Source: a virus
Strand: one strand, 5' to 3'
IMG/VR virus record: IMGVR_UViG_3300031692_000003
Coordinates: 1 to 50,803 of that record
DNA length: 50,803 bases
Position numbers and translations under genes: made by a program. Under the pieces are notes generated by a model. It saw nothing but the letters and a program-made list of their open reading frames with translations. It did not search any database and had not been told where the DNA came from. Positions 1 through 8,610 of this stretch are shown one piece after another. Numbering within the stretch: position 1 is the stretch's first letter; every line of letters starts with the position of its first letter.

Positions 1-1
1 A

Positions 2-181
2 GCAGAATTGAGACAGATTCAAAAGGTTACCATTGGAAAAAAAGTAACTAGATATGGAGAAGGGACATTAGTTGCTACAGCGGATGAAATTAACAGAAAA
101 AAAATGACAACTCAATTACTTTTATCTGTTGGGACTATATCAACTCAATCATCACTTCAATCAGTGGGGATATTAGCATGA
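2..181 (+). CDS. Dit-like tail protein, C-terminal fragment (partial)
   Basis: Open reading frame entering from the left edge, codons starting at base 2, stop at 179-181. The first visible residues (AELRQIQKVTIG) resemble the last beta strand of Dit-like distal-tail proteins, which often end in an A-x-L/F-x-Q-I-x-x-V pattern. The gene that runs off the right edge from 50432 looks like the N-terminal part of such a protein, so the two are probably one gene interrupted by the ends of the window. It overlaps the next gene by ATGA. The assignment rests on motif resemblance and gene order. Confidence 0.6.
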   Translation, partial: AELRQIQKVTIGKKVTRYGEGTLVATADEINRKKMTTQLLLSVGTISTQSSLQSVGILA

Positions 182-702
182 GTCAACTTAATCCAAGGAT
201 CGAAGGCGTTGTTTACGAAATTAAGCGGCATTTACACAATCACGAAAGATGGTTTGGAAAAGCCGCTGTTCCTAATGGTGAAATACATGTTGCAGATGAA
301 ATGATGCCGGGCATTGCTCCATTCGAAATTGTTTCTGGTGATAATGATTTTGGAGACTGGACACAATTACTTGGAAGCGAAGATACGCCATTCGACCCAC
401 TATCAACAGATTATTACAGTCACAGAATACAGATTCACAGCACGGACAGCGTTAAACAATTCACGTTACAGTTCATAATAGGTGAGCGTGCTGATTTTGC
501 GGAAAAAATAGCAGCAAAGAATTATAGCGCTGCTCCTTATATTCCATTATCAAATTCCCTTGATTCTGGATTAATTGACATCATGGAAGAACCCGTTCCA
601 AAAAATACAAAATTATGGTGTCGGTTAGGGTGTGAAGATTCAGACGCTAAAAAAATATTACTTTATCTTGGAATTTACGAATATAGAGCGCCTACAATAT
701 GA
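178..702 (+). CDS. Putative baseplate or tail-tip structural protein
   Basis: A 174-residue soluble protein with no signal peptide or membrane segment. I do not recognise a family. Its start overlaps the stop of the Dit-like fragment (ATGA) and its own stop overlaps the next start at 699, so it is translationally coupled within the tail operon. It lies between the Dit-like protein and the baseplate plug gene, where other contractile-tailed phages carry tube-end or hub accessory proteins. A structural baseplate role is inferred from position only. Confidence 0.7.
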   Translation: MSQLNPRIEGVVYEIKRHLHNHERWFGKAAVPNGEIHVADEMMPGIAPFEIVSGDNDFGDWTQLLGSEDTPFDPLSTDYYSHRIQIHSTDSVKQFTLQFIIGERADFAEKIAAKNYSAAPYIPLSNSLDSGLIDIMEEPVPKNTKLWCRLGCEDSDAKKILLYLGIYEYRAPTI

Positions 703-1304
703 GATATACATTTCTTGAGTTAACGACTAAAGAAGTCGTGGGAAGGTTTACAGAAGGCGACACGGTAACAATCAAGGTTTACGATGTTTCAACCGGGTCA
801 CTTGTCGCACTTGATGATGATTCGTGCATACCCCTTGATGATCCAAGGTTTTTCAAGTGGTCCTTTGCAAACCTGACGACTCAGCCGGTTGTTTTAACGA
901 ATTATATGTGGATCATGGACAACTCGTCTGTTGATCAGGCTGGGGAAATAGAGGTGGGTGGTTGGGCTGAAAGAATACCTGATCCAATTGGGCCTGCAAA
1001 TACCTGTAAAATTACGGTTAATCTATCGGAAATAGACGGAAAACTTTCAACTCCTGATGATGTTTTCGCAGAAAATGAAGACAATACAATTGAGCTTCCA
1101 ACTTATTATTATGCTGATTCCAGGTATTTCCGAAAAGGGAAATACAAACCTTCATTTGATGGTGTTCCGGGACAGGCTTATTGGATCATGCCACAAGGGG
1201 CAACGGTCAACATAGTGCTTGATTCTTACGGGATCAGCTCAAAAAGTATAGTTGTTCCCTCTGAAGAAACAATTGATCTATATACCCTGATAACACCTGC
1301 TTAA
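699..1304 (+). CDS. Putative baseplate structural protein
   Basis: A 201-residue acidic protein, rich in predicted beta strands with many Thr, Val and Tyr residues, without membrane segments. Its start overlaps the previous stop (ATGA at 699) and the plug gene begins two bases after its stop. I recognise no named domain. Gene order (Dit-like, unknown, this gene, plug, hub, spike) places it in the baseplate assembly block, so a virion component is the likeliest role. Confidence 0.7.
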   Translation: MRYTFLELTTKEVVGRFTEGDTVTIKVYDVSTGSLVALDDDSCIPLDDPRFFKWSFANLTTQPVVLTNYMWIMDNSSVDQAGEIEVGGWAERIPDPIGPANTCKITVNLSEIDGKLSTPDDVFAENEDNTIELPTYYYADSRYFRKGKYKPSFDGVPGQAYWIMPQGATVNIVLDSYGISSKSIVVPSEETIDLYTLITPA

Positions 1305-1305
1305 A

Positions 1306-1626
1306 ATGGCGATACTCGAAATCCAACTGGATATTGATAAATACAGGTCTTCATATTTTGAGGTTGAGGCTCCCTTATCAGGCCAGTCTTATCTATTAAA
1401 ATTCAATTGGTCTGTCCGCTCACTGGCTTGGTATCTTGATGTTAGTGACGTTGTGAAATGGGTCAAAGTGGTAAATTCAGTTGATTTGTTAGCGCCTTAC
1501 CATTATCTTGAAGCCATTCCACCGGGTAAATTGGGAGTCAGAAGAAACACTGGTAGAGATTCAAAACCAGGATTTTTTAATTTCGGAATTGGCAAGGAAA
1601 TGACTTTGATCTATGAGGAACCTTGA
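1306..1626 (+). CDS. Baseplate plug protein (Pam3 gp18-like)
   Basis: A 106-residue protein resembling the small baseplate plug family (DUF6983 type) of simple contractile tails such as cyanophage Pam3. Visible traits are an N-terminal strand reading AILEIQLDIDKYR, a central FNW-x-x-R-x-x-A-W-Y-L-D segment, and an x-x-P-P-G-x-L-G-V-x-R turn near residue 75. In that family the protein closes the end of the tube inside the baseplate. The next gene starts at a TTG overlapping its stop. The family call is from pattern memory, not a search. Confidence 0.75.
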   Translation: MAILEIQLDIDKYRSSYFEVEAPLSGQSYLLKFNWSVRSLAWYLDVSDVVKWVKVVNSVDLLAPYHYLEAIPPGKLGVRRNTGRDSKPGFFNFGIGKEMTLIYEEP

Positions 1627-2567
1627 CCGAATTATATAATCGATACTGGGAACTAAGGATCAAAGATATCAACGATAAATTTGACTACACTTTGAAACCG
1701 GATCCCGAATCTGGAATCAATCTAAAACTATCTTTTGATATCACTGCAACGACTGACATTAGATATTATACCGGTACAATCAAAGTTTGGAACCTGGGAA
1801 GGGAGAAAAGAAAGAACCCTGTGTTTAACATACTCCAAGAGGGGTTTGCTACGGGTCCGCTCATTCAGTTGAATGCTGGTTATCTTCAAAGATTCGGGAC
1901 TATATTTGATGGAGCTATTAATAGGGGATACCTTCAGAGAGATGGCCTGACAGGAAACTGGATAAACGTCATGCAATGCGGGATACCGTTAAAAATGGAT
2001 TCTTATTTTTCTATTCAATCTCAACCGGTAAAGGATGCAACTCTGCATTCATTTTTATTAGCAGCTGTTAAAAAAGTGATAGATCAGCCCGGAAGATTCA
2101 AAGTAAAGCTGGCGAAAAACTTTCATCCAAATTTCAAGGCAGCTGTTGACGAATATCTAAAAACTAATCCGGTAGACAAAAACATAGGTTACTCTGGACC
2201 GGCCCAGGGTATATTGAATGAGATTACAAGGGAATTTAACATCATATTTTTTGCGGGTCCAGAAGGATTTGACGCCATAAGTGGTAAATTTGGGACAAAT
2301 GATGCTAAGCTTACAAATAATGAACCTGAAATTGAAATTTCAAAAGAAAATGGAATGATCGGATCACCCATTTACACGGATACCGGGGCAAAAGTTTTGA
2401 ATTATTTGAACCCACATTTTAAATTATTTCAGAGAGCGCATGTTATATCGGACGTTTTAGATAAAAATATCTCAATTTACAGCCTTACACACCGTGGAGA
2501 TTGGCGGGAAAAAGAGTGGTATTCTGAAATCGATGGATCAACAAAAAATCCTTTTAAACAGCCGTGA
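1623..2567 (+). CDS. Baseplate hub protein
   Basis: A 314-residue protein starting at TTG (1623) that overlaps the previous stop. A GAGGAA ribosome binding site sits just upstream and there is no early in-frame ATG. The N-terminal half carries a hub-like pattern: LKLSFDITATTD, then GTIKVWNLGRE and AGYLQRFGTIFDGAI, as in phage hub proteins that connect tube and spike. The C-terminal half is a mixed alpha/beta domain. The GTG start of the spike gene overlaps its stop, so hub and spike are probably made at matched levels. Confidence 0.8.
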   Translation: MTELYNRYWELRIKDINDKFDYTLKPDPESGINLKLSFDITATTDIRYYTGTIKVWNLGREKRKNPVFNILQEGFATGPLIQLNAGYLQRFGTIFDGAINRGYLQRDGLTGNWINVMQCGIPLKMDSYFSIQSQPVKDATLHSFLLAAVKKVIDQPGRFKVKLAKNFHPNFKAAVDEYLKTNPVDKNIGYSGPAQGILNEITREFNIIFFAGPEGFDAISGKFGTNDAKLTNNEPEIEISKENGMIGSPIYTDTGAKVLNYLNPHFKLFQRAHVISDVLDKNISIYSLTHRGDWREKEWYSEIDGSTKNPFKQP

Positions 2568-3124
2568 TTGAAGAATTAACAGACGCTATAGAATCCATTA
2601 TTGAGGTAAAAGAAAGAACCCGGTATAAAATAGAACTTGGTTTTTTTGATGGATATGCAACTGTTGAGGCCGATTCTACCGGGAAAAGATTCTGTAACGT
2701 AAAATTGCAGCACAAAGACGACAACCATAACGATATTGATTTACTAAATGTTCCAATTGGATTTCCTGGATCAAGTTTATTACCAAATGATTTTAAACTT
2801 ACAAAAGGCGTTGATGAAATGATTGTTTTTTTCACAGATCACAGTCTTCAGCAATGGAAAGATTCTAATGTTCCACAGAAATTAAAAAACAAAGTAAAGG
2901 ATTCGATCAATCATCCCTTTGCAGTTCCATTCATAAGCCATAGGTCTGTTAGTGTCGATCTGAACTTACTTAAAATCATTGACAGGTTATTAGGTGTTTT
3001 ATTGGGTGATAAAGGAAACCTAGATGCGGCCGGATCTTCATCAACGGGAACGATTTCTCTACCTCAACCGATTTTAGAATTGCAAACAATCAGAACCGCC
3101 ATCCAGGGAGCCTTGAACGTCTAA
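2564..3124 (+). CDS. Baseplate spike protein (gp138 N-terminal type)
   Basis: A 186-residue protein with GTG start at 2564 overlapping the hub stop. It resembles the gp138/gpV-type central spike: an N-terminal OB-like domain (about residues 18-100) with strands such as GYATVEADSTGKRFCNVKL, a VPIGFPGSS turn, and a KGVDEMIVFFTDHSLQQW strand. A short low-complexity GSSSTG linker and a C-terminal strand segment follow. In contractile phages this protein forms the membrane-piercing tip. I see no obvious iron-binding HxH tip motif at the C-terminus. Confidence 0.75.
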   Translation: MIEELTDAIESIIEVKERTRYKIELGFFDGYATVEADSTGKRFCNVKLQHKDDNHNDIDLLNVPIGFPGSSLLPNDFKLTKGVDEMIVFFTDHSLQQWKDSNVPQKLKNKVKDSINHPFAVPFISHRSVSVDLNLLKIIDRLLGVLLGDKGNLDAAGSSSTGTISLPQPILELQTIRTAIQGALNV

Positions 3125-3501
3125 TGGACTACAAAATGGAACCCGTTTATGCTGATAACGGAGAATTCAGATATTATGATGTTGTCATCGAAAACGGACG
3201 TTTGCAGATGGTTGATGGGATAGAAGAGATAAAAAACAGACTGATCTGTAATCTCATGGTTTTTCGTGGTGAAAACTTTACAGACACTACTTTTGGAGTA
3301 GACTATCATAATAACGTATTCGGCAGGGATGTAACAGACCAGGTAATGATTGACGAGTTTAAAGCAGCAATATTGAAAACCAGAGGAGTGAAAGAAATAG
3401 TGACTTTTGACATAACAATGGAAGATAGAACAGCTATTTTGAGATCAATGGTAAAAACAACCGAAGGAGAAGTTGACCTTGTAACACCTATCACGATATA
3501 A
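3124..3501 (+). CDS. Baseplate wedge protein (gp25/gpW-like)
   Basis: A 125-residue protein joined to the spike gene by TAATG. It fits the gp25-like wedge family in size and pattern: IENGRLQMVDGIEEIKNRL near residues 21-40, FRGENFTDTTFGVDYHNNVFG around 47-68, and a C-terminal strand ending the domain. These proteins anchor the first sheath ring to the baseplate and form the wedge together with gpJ, which is the next gene. The spike-gp25-gpJ-gpI order supports the call. Confidence 0.85.
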   Translation: MDYKMEPVYADNGEFRYYDVVIENGRLQMVDGIEEIKNRLICNLMVFRGENFTDTTFGVDYHNNVFGRDVTDQVMIDEFKAAILKTRGVKEIVTFDITMEDRTAILRSMVKTTEGEVDLVTPITI

Positions 3502-3502
3502 A

Positions 3503-4660
3503 ATGGCAGGATTGACAGAAGCCGGGCTTGACCCGAAAAGATTTGCAGATATTTTAGAAAGCGTTAGGGCAAGATTAAGGGCTAAATTTGGATCAGGCGT
3601 TGAAACAAATGAGGACTCTGATATCATGCAATCAATTAATGTAATGGCACTTGAAGTTGAGGAGTGTTGGCAGGGTCTTGGAAAAGTCTATGATATGTTC
3701 AGCCCGAACAATGCCGAAGGTATTACGCTTGACAATCTCGGAGCAATCACAGCAACGCCACGAGTTAGAGGTGCTAATTCAACTGTTGAGGTTGAGGCTG
3801 AAGGTTCAGAGGGATCAACGATAGATTTAGGATTTCAAAGGGCTGTTGAAACGACTGGTGAAATATTCGCCACAACAGAGGCTTATGTATTGCCTGCAAG
3901 TGGAAGTCAACCGCTTGTTATCACAATGACTGCCTTAAACGACGGTCCTGTTTATTGCAAGTCAGGAACATTAAACCAGGGGGCTTTGCCTTCCGGTGTC
4001 ACATCCATGACAAACCCTGATGATGCTGTTTTAGGAACCTATGACGAGACAGACGAAGAGTATAAAATAGGCAGGAAAACAAGACTTGCTGCTATTGCAA
4101 ATGCAACCGTACTTGCAATAAAAGCAGCTCTTTTAAATTCTGAACTAATACCAGGCGTTACGGGTGCGATAGTAGAAGAAAACGACACAGGGGAAACAGT
4201 TGGTTCACTTCCTCCGCATTGTATTAGGGCATTAATGTCTGGTGGAGACGATCAAGATATTTGGGATGTTTTGGGAACTAAAAAAGGAGCCGGAACTTAT
4301 ACTTTTGGAACGGAAGTTGGTACTTTCACGGACCCGGACGACGGTCAGGAATTCACGATGAGATTTTCAAGGATAGCACAGATTGAAATTTGGGTAGCCG
4401 TCGATATCGTTTCAAAAACAGATGATTATCCTGTTACAGGCGATCAAGACATTGAAGATAATATTTTAGCACTGATTTGGGCCGGTGGCGAAGACGTTAC
4501 TTATCCAAAATTGCAGAACGCTGTTACTGATGTACCTGGGATAACAGATTACACGCTTTATTTTGGACTTTCAGATCCACCGGTTGCAAGTACACCGATC
4601 ACAATAGACACTGATGAAATTGCAGTTTTTAGTTCATCCAGAATTACGGTTACATCATGA
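3503..4660 (+). CDS. Baseplate wedge protein gpJ-like (baseplate J family)
   Basis: A 385-residue protein of the baseplate J family. The N-terminal part (ADILESVRARLRAKFG, then Q-x-x-N-V-M-A-L-E-V-E-E-C-W) and the GITLDNLGAITATPRVRGANS region around residues 75-95 are characteristic. A gpJ-type beta domain follows, with GGDDQDIWDVL near 245. These proteins build the wedge arms that carry fibres and trigger sheath contraction. It lies directly after the gp25-like gene and overlaps the next gene by ATGA, as in P2-like order W-J-I. Confidence 0.9.
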   Translation: MAGLTEAGLDPKRFADILESVRARLRAKFGSGVETNEDSDIMQSINVMALEVEECWQGLGKVYDMFSPNNAEGITLDNLGAITATPRVRGANSTVEVEAEGSEGSTIDLGFQRAVETTGEIFATTEAYVLPASGSQPLVITMTALNDGPVYCKSGTLNQGALPSGVTSMTNPDDAVLGTYDETDEEYKIGRKTRLAAIANATVLAIKAALLNSELIPGVTGAIVEENDTGETVGSLPPHCIRALMSGGDDQDIWDVLGTKKGAGTYTFGTEVGTFTDPDDGQEFTMRFSRIAQIEIWVAVDIVSKTDDYPVTGDQDIEDNILALIWAGGEDVTYPKLQNAVTDVPGITDYTLYFGLSDPPVASTPITIDTDEIAVFSSSRITVTS

Positions 4661-5268
4661 CGTTAGCTGAAGAATTTGGGGAAATTGATTTTTTAAATGA
4701 TGAAGGACGTGGGGTTGATAACCTTCCCGATTTCCTTAGAAATTCTCCAAACTTTGTTGACATCATAGAAGCTTTCATCCCTGAAATTCAGGAACTACAC
4801 GACGCTCAGAGGGATGTCTTTTTAAATATCAATATCTATGATGCAGAAGGATCACAGCTTGACAATATTTTCGGTGATTTGCTTGATCTCGAAAGACTGC
4901 CAGGACAATCAGATGATGATTACCGGTTAGACATCATTGCCCAGGCTTCAAAATTATCAAAATCAGGCGATATTCTAACAATGAAAAGGCTGTACAGAAG
5001 TCTTTTAAATGCATCATCTGTGAGACTTTTTGAATATCAACCGGCCACTTTCAAGATGGAAGCCACTGTTGACACAATACCAACAGCAGAGCAATTACTA
5101 AAAATCAGAGGAACCCTGAGAACAGCAAAACAAGCAGGAAATGAAATGGCTTTATCTATTAATGATCAGCCGGGTTTTATTTTATCAGACGGTAATCCAC
5201 AAACCAATAGCCCCAATGGCCTCACAGACGGAACGTTTCAAGGCGGGACTTTATCAATTCAGTTTTAA
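4657..5268 (+). CDS. Baseplate protein, gpI/DUF2612-like
   Basis: A 203-residue protein starting in an ATGA overlap with gpJ. The segment around residues 63-105 reads AEGSQLDNIFGDLLDLERL followed by GQSDDDYRLDI, the typical Q-L-D-x-I-G-x-x-x-x-x-x-R-x-x-x-x-D-x-x-Y-R signature of DUF2612 and gpI-type wedge-to-fibre connectors. The C-terminus is Gly/Asn/Thr-rich, as in connector tails that contact fibres. The fibre gene follows immediately. Confidence 0.8.
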   Translation: MTLAEEFGEIDFLNDEGRGVDNLPDFLRNSPNFVDIIEAFIPEIQELHDAQRDVFLNINIYDAEGSQLDNIFGDLLDLERLPGQSDDDYRLDIIAQASKLSKSGDILTMKRLYRSLLNASSVRLFEYQPATFKMEATVDTIPTAEQLLKIRGTLRTAKQAGNEMALSINDQPGFILSDGNPQTNSPNGLTDGTFQGGTLSIQF

Positions 5269-5271
5269 ATT

Positions 5272-6672
5272 ATGGATAAACCAGTTTTCGGAATAGATAT
5301 TGATGGAAGGACAAATACATACAACGGTGATCCTGTTCTTCCCGTAGCAAAAAGGCGCAGTGGAGCGGGTGCCGAAGAAATAGGAAAATGGGACTGGAAT
5401 CAGCTGTTTTTTGAAACACATCGTGATCACATGCTCGGAACATCCGCTCAGTTGACAGCAAACGATTGTACGATAGCGTGGGATGGAACAAAGTTTGTTG
5501 ACAAGAATTCAGCTGAAGTCACAATTGAAGACGGTCAAAGAATAGAAGTTGTAGGAACTTCCCTATCTGCCGATATAGAATTCACAGCAAGCAGGCTTCA
5601 TATTTTCATGAAAGGCGGTTCTGAATTCAATTTGAACGGCTACAAAATCATCATTTCCGGGGACAAATGCAGGTGTGAGATTGACACGGACGAGGACTAT
5701 GACAACGGGCTAGAAGACGAAACCGTAGAAGATCAGAGAGTTATAAAAAATAGGGGCTTTAAAAATCGTATCTGGTTAAACAACCGGCTTATCTTTTCCG
5801 GGGATGTTCCAACCTTCTTTTTTACCCCAATTGAGCAGAAAGACCCTTATATTCTGTATGAAAACGGTGATTGGAACAATGGAATCCCGGATTCTGGATC
5901 AAACGATGGTGAGAACTGCTTTTGTGACATGTGGAAATATCTAGGAGGTGACCAAACCTTACAAATAGGCCCTTGCTGGAACCCTCTATCAGCTACGTCA
6001 CAGTGGAAATATATCACAACGGCTGCAGACGGTGGGCGTTTTATCAGACCTGTCTCACTGGGCGATGGAACAGTTGACCCTGACCCGCACACAAGGACTC
6101 ACCCCAGCACTTTAGGGGCTGCTACAACAATATCAACTTATGCTTCTTCTGCAAGTGCTGAAATCTCTGGAATATCAGATGCTGACATTAAAAAAGTTAA
6201 GGTTGGGTGTAGGGTATATGATGCGGATGAAAACATACCCCAATACGGAGATGGTACGCCAAAAACAACCGTCATTTCAAAAATAGTTCACAACGGGACA
6301 GACGACAATAGTATTTTCCTGATTGATTCTGAAAGTCGAGATCCTGTTTCTGTCAGTGCAAGCGGCGATCTTACAATTGATTGGGGAGGAAATACCGGTA
6401 TTAGTTACGCAGACGATGCAGCGCAAAGAATAACAGGTGATGCAAAACCTCATGGAAGTAGCGACATCGGTATGTTATACAGCACTAGCGGTATTGCTAC
6501 AGGAGTATTCTTTGAAAATGTAACAACCTCATCCGTACTCACTGGAGCTGGTGAAGCAGGGAAAACATTAGGCTTTGACAGCTCACTCTCAACAAGCCCA
6601 AACGCAGCAAAAACAAACGATGTTCAAACAATGCCAATCAGCGTTAACAGGTTCTCAGCATGGAAACAATGA
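5272..6672 (+). CDS. Tail fibre / receptor-binding protein candidate
   Basis: A 466-residue protein directly after the gpI-like gene. The N-terminal section (residues 1-90) with an RSGAGAEEIGKWDWNQLF segment may attach to the baseplate. The middle (about 80-210) has the repeated short strands typical of a right-handed beta-helix or pectin-lyase-like fibre shaft, and the remainder is Ser/Thr/Gly-rich. No catalytic motif is evident. Position at the end of the baseplate block and composition argue for the host-recognition fibre. The exact receptor is unknowable from sequence. Confidence 0.7.
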   Translation: MDKPVFGIDIDGRTNTYNGDPVLPVAKRRSGAGAEEIGKWDWNQLFFETHRDHMLGTSAQLTANDCTIAWDGTKFVDKNSAEVTIEDGQRIEVVGTSLSADIEFTASRLHIFMKGGSEFNLNGYKIIISGDKCRCEIDTDEDYDNGLEDETVEDQRVIKNRGFKNRIWLNNRLIFSGDVPTFFFTPIEQKDPYILYENGDWNNGIPDSGSNDGENCFCDMWKYLGGDQTLQIGPCWNPLSATSQWKYITTAADGGRFIRPVSLGDGTVDPDPHTRTHPSTLGAATTISTYASSASAEISGISDADIKKVKVGCRVYDADENIPQYGDGTPKTTVISKIVHNGTDDNSIFLIDSESRDPVSVSASGDLTIDWGGNTGISYADDAAQRITGDAKPHGSSDIGMLYSTSGIATGVFFENVTTSSVLTGAGEAGKTLGFDSSLSTSPNAAKTNDVQTMPISVNRFSAWKQ

Positions 6673-7145
6673 AAATATATTCAGGACAATACAAGGGGTT
6701 TGACACAGCAGAACAAATTCAGTCAGTAATAGATCAATACAAAGATTTGATCGATCAGCATGCAAACAGAATCAATGGGGCTGCTCTTAAAGCATCAAAA
6801 ATGACAATCCAGCATCCTTGGCTGGAACAGGCAATCAGGGAAGGATTTGAATTTGACGAACGGACAAAGGAACAAATAGATTCCGAAGCAATTGAAGAGC
6901 AAAAATTAAAAATAGAGGCTGAGTATAATCAAAAACTGGTTGCCGCAAAAACAGACTCGGCATTGAAAGACAAGATCATATCTGATTTTTTAACCGAAAA
7001 TAATTTCCCTGAATGGAAACTTCCATTCATGCGGGAAAGGCTTTATTTGAATGAAATAACACCAGAAGAGCACGAACAGTTTATCACAGACAGGGGTGCA
7101 AAAAGACAGGAAATAATTGACAGAATATCAAACGCTACCCTATGA
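6660..7145 (+). CDS. Small helical protein following the tail fibre
   Basis: A 161-residue, mostly alpha-helical, charged protein. It overlaps the fibre gene. Two starts are possible: ATG at 6660, or ATG at 6669 overlapping the fibre stop as ATGA. The centre (about residues 70-110) is rich in Glu, Lys and Ala and may form a coiled coil. Genes in this position are often fibre chaperones or fibre-tip partners, but I see no diagnostic motif of the known tail-fibre assembly families. Confidence 0.65.
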   Translation: METMKIYSGQYKGFDTAEQIQSVIDQYKDLIDQHANRINGAALKASKMTIQHPWLEQAIREGFEFDERTKEQIDSEAIEEQKLKIEAEYNQKLVAAKTDSALKDKIISDFLTENNFPEWKLPFMRERLYLNEITPEEHEQFITDRGAKRQEIIDRISNATL

Positions 7146-7173
7146 TAAAAATAAATCCAAACATGGGGGAATT

Positions 7174-7323
7174 ATGAAAAAACTATTGGTCATGGCAATA
7201 ATGGCCTTTTTGTTTCTGTCTTCTTGCGCTGATTTAGAAGAAGGAAATGAAAATCAACCAACTGTTAAAAATCCGATCACGAGAATTGAATTGAGCGGGA
7301 AAAATAATCTAGTTTTCAAATAG
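7174..7323 (+). CDS. Small lipoprotein
   Basis: A 49-residue protein. The start at 7174 is preferred over an upstream in-frame one because a GGGGGA ribosome binding site lies 5-10 bases before it and the protein then begins with a lipoprotein signal: MKK, hydrophobic stretch, then the lipobox LSSC. Cleavage would leave Cys as residue 1 of a short acidic mature peptide (ADLEEGNENQ...). It would be anchored in the host periplasm. Phage lipoproteins of this size (T5 Llp type) can block receptors against superinfection, but that role here is inference. Confidence 0.75.
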   Translation: MKKLLVMAIMAFLFLSSCADLEEGNENQPTVKNPITRIELSGKNNLVFK

Positions 7324-7334
7324 AGGGGACAATT

Positions 7335-8513
7335 ATGAAAAAGTTATTTATTTTTTTAGTGGCATTTATGCTTTCAATCCCTGCTTATTCTCAGGGATTA
7401 TTCACTCTTACTGGTTGGGAGCTTGCAGAAATTCCTATCACTGGCGGTGAAGGGAAAACAGCAGTTGCAGGATATCGAATTCAATATTCATCTGATTTTG
7501 TTGCAGCTGTTGAATTCATTGATGCAAGCGGAGACACTACAACCGTTTTCGTTCGACCTGATGATTCAGCAGTTGAATTGCCTTTGAGGGCTTATCCTTC
7601 GTCTTCAATGATTGATTCCCCTTATTTCAGGCAGATAGGGTCAACAATTTATTATCGTAACCAATCGAATGAAGTAAGGGCATTGGTTATCAACCCGAAT
7701 GACTCATACACAGATGACTTTTTTACCGACGCTAATCAATTCGTCATCAATCAAAATGGTGAAATGGTCATCATTTACGGCGATTCGGTTAATTACCGGG
7801 AGACAGATGGAACATTGCACTCACTTAATGAAACCTATAGTTTTAACTATCCTGATTGTTCTTCTGCACAATTTATCAATGCCCAGGCAAATGTTAGAAA
7901 ATTTGTTTTTGAATGGGAAAACGGTTTTATGATTGGAACCCCGGAGTCATCATCTGGAGATTTCCAAAAATGGTTCATGAAAGATGGCAGTATCTATGGA
8001 ATCCCAGCTAAATTAGATGCATATACTGCGTGGTATTGTACTGCTTCCGGACCAGCTTCTGATATTTATTTAAACGAACAAAGCGGTCCGTCAAGTTGTT
8101 ATAGCAGAAACCTATTATCAGACGGAGTTCTCATCTGTAATTATAGTGTGTATTCGACAGGGGACGAATCATCGGATGCGGAAAAATTCAATTATCCTGT
8201 TACAATGAATGCAAATGATTTTAGATTGGTGACATCTGATTCTAAACTATATGTGTCAAGCACACGTTCCAATGGTACTCCGAAGGGTTTATATAGAATG
8301 GAATTGATGGGATCTACTGCAACACAAATAAATTCAGGAAACAATATTACACAATTGGCCGCTTACACCGATTCAACTAGCGATGTGGTAATTTTTTGTG
8401 GAACCAGATATTCCGACAGTACCCCGGTCATAGTACAAATAGACAATGCTGACACAACACCGGATACGACAGAAGTAGAATCAGAATGCAATTCTCTTAC
8501 CCCCCTCCATTAG
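7335..8513 (+). CDS. Exported protein with cleavable signal peptide
   Basis: A 392-residue protein with a clear Sec signal peptide (MKKLFIFLVAFML, cleavage near AYS-Q, residue 19-20). The mature part is acidic and Ser/Thr/Asp-rich, with repeated short strands of the form x-x-x-I-Y-Y-x-x-x-S-x-E-V-R-A-L-V, suggesting a beta-propeller or beta-sandwich. No catalytic motif is recognised. A GAGGGGA ribosome binding site precedes the ATG. It follows the small lipoprotein gene and precedes an outer-membrane-like protein, so an envelope role in the infected host is likely. Confidence 0.75.
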   Translation: MKKLFIFLVAFMLSIPAYSQGLFTLTGWELAEIPITGGEGKTAVAGYRIQYSSDFVAAVEFIDASGDTTTVFVRPDDSAVELPLRAYPSSSMIDSPYFRQIGSTIYYRNQSNEVRALVINPNDSYTDDFFTDANQFVINQNGEMVIIYGDSVNYRETDGTLHSLNETYSFNYPDCSSAQFINAQANVRKFVFEWENGFMIGTPESSSGDFQKWFMKDGSIYGIPAKLDAYTAWYCTASGPASDIYLNEQSGPSSCYSRNLLSDGVLICNYSVYSTGDESSDAEKFNYPVTMNANDFRLVTSDSKLYVSSTRSNGTPKGLYRMELMGSTATQINSGNNITQLAAYTDSTSDVVIFCGTRYSDSTPVIVQIDNADTTPDTTEVESECNSLTPLH

Positions 8514-8524
8514 TCCCCCATCAA

Positions 8525-8546
8525 AGGCAGGTTTAGCCGCCTGCCT
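8525..8546 (+). terminator. Intergenic hairpin (AGGCAGG/CCTGCCT)
   Basis: A 7-bp perfect stem with an 8-base loop just after the stop of the exported protein gene. There is no T-run behind it, so intrinsic termination is uncertain. It may act as an RNA-stability or rho-linked element. Confidence 0.45.
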
Positions 8547-8610
8547 CCCCAAAATTTGCAATTCTTGACCAAAATTAGCACAATAAAATAAACACTAACG
8601 GAGATACTAC

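Noticed and set aside
8565-8593. Possible promoter: TTGACC followed by an AT-rich stretch before the outer-membrane protein gene
   Set aside because: No acceptable -10 at 16-18 bases; the best TAAAAT is only 13 bases away.
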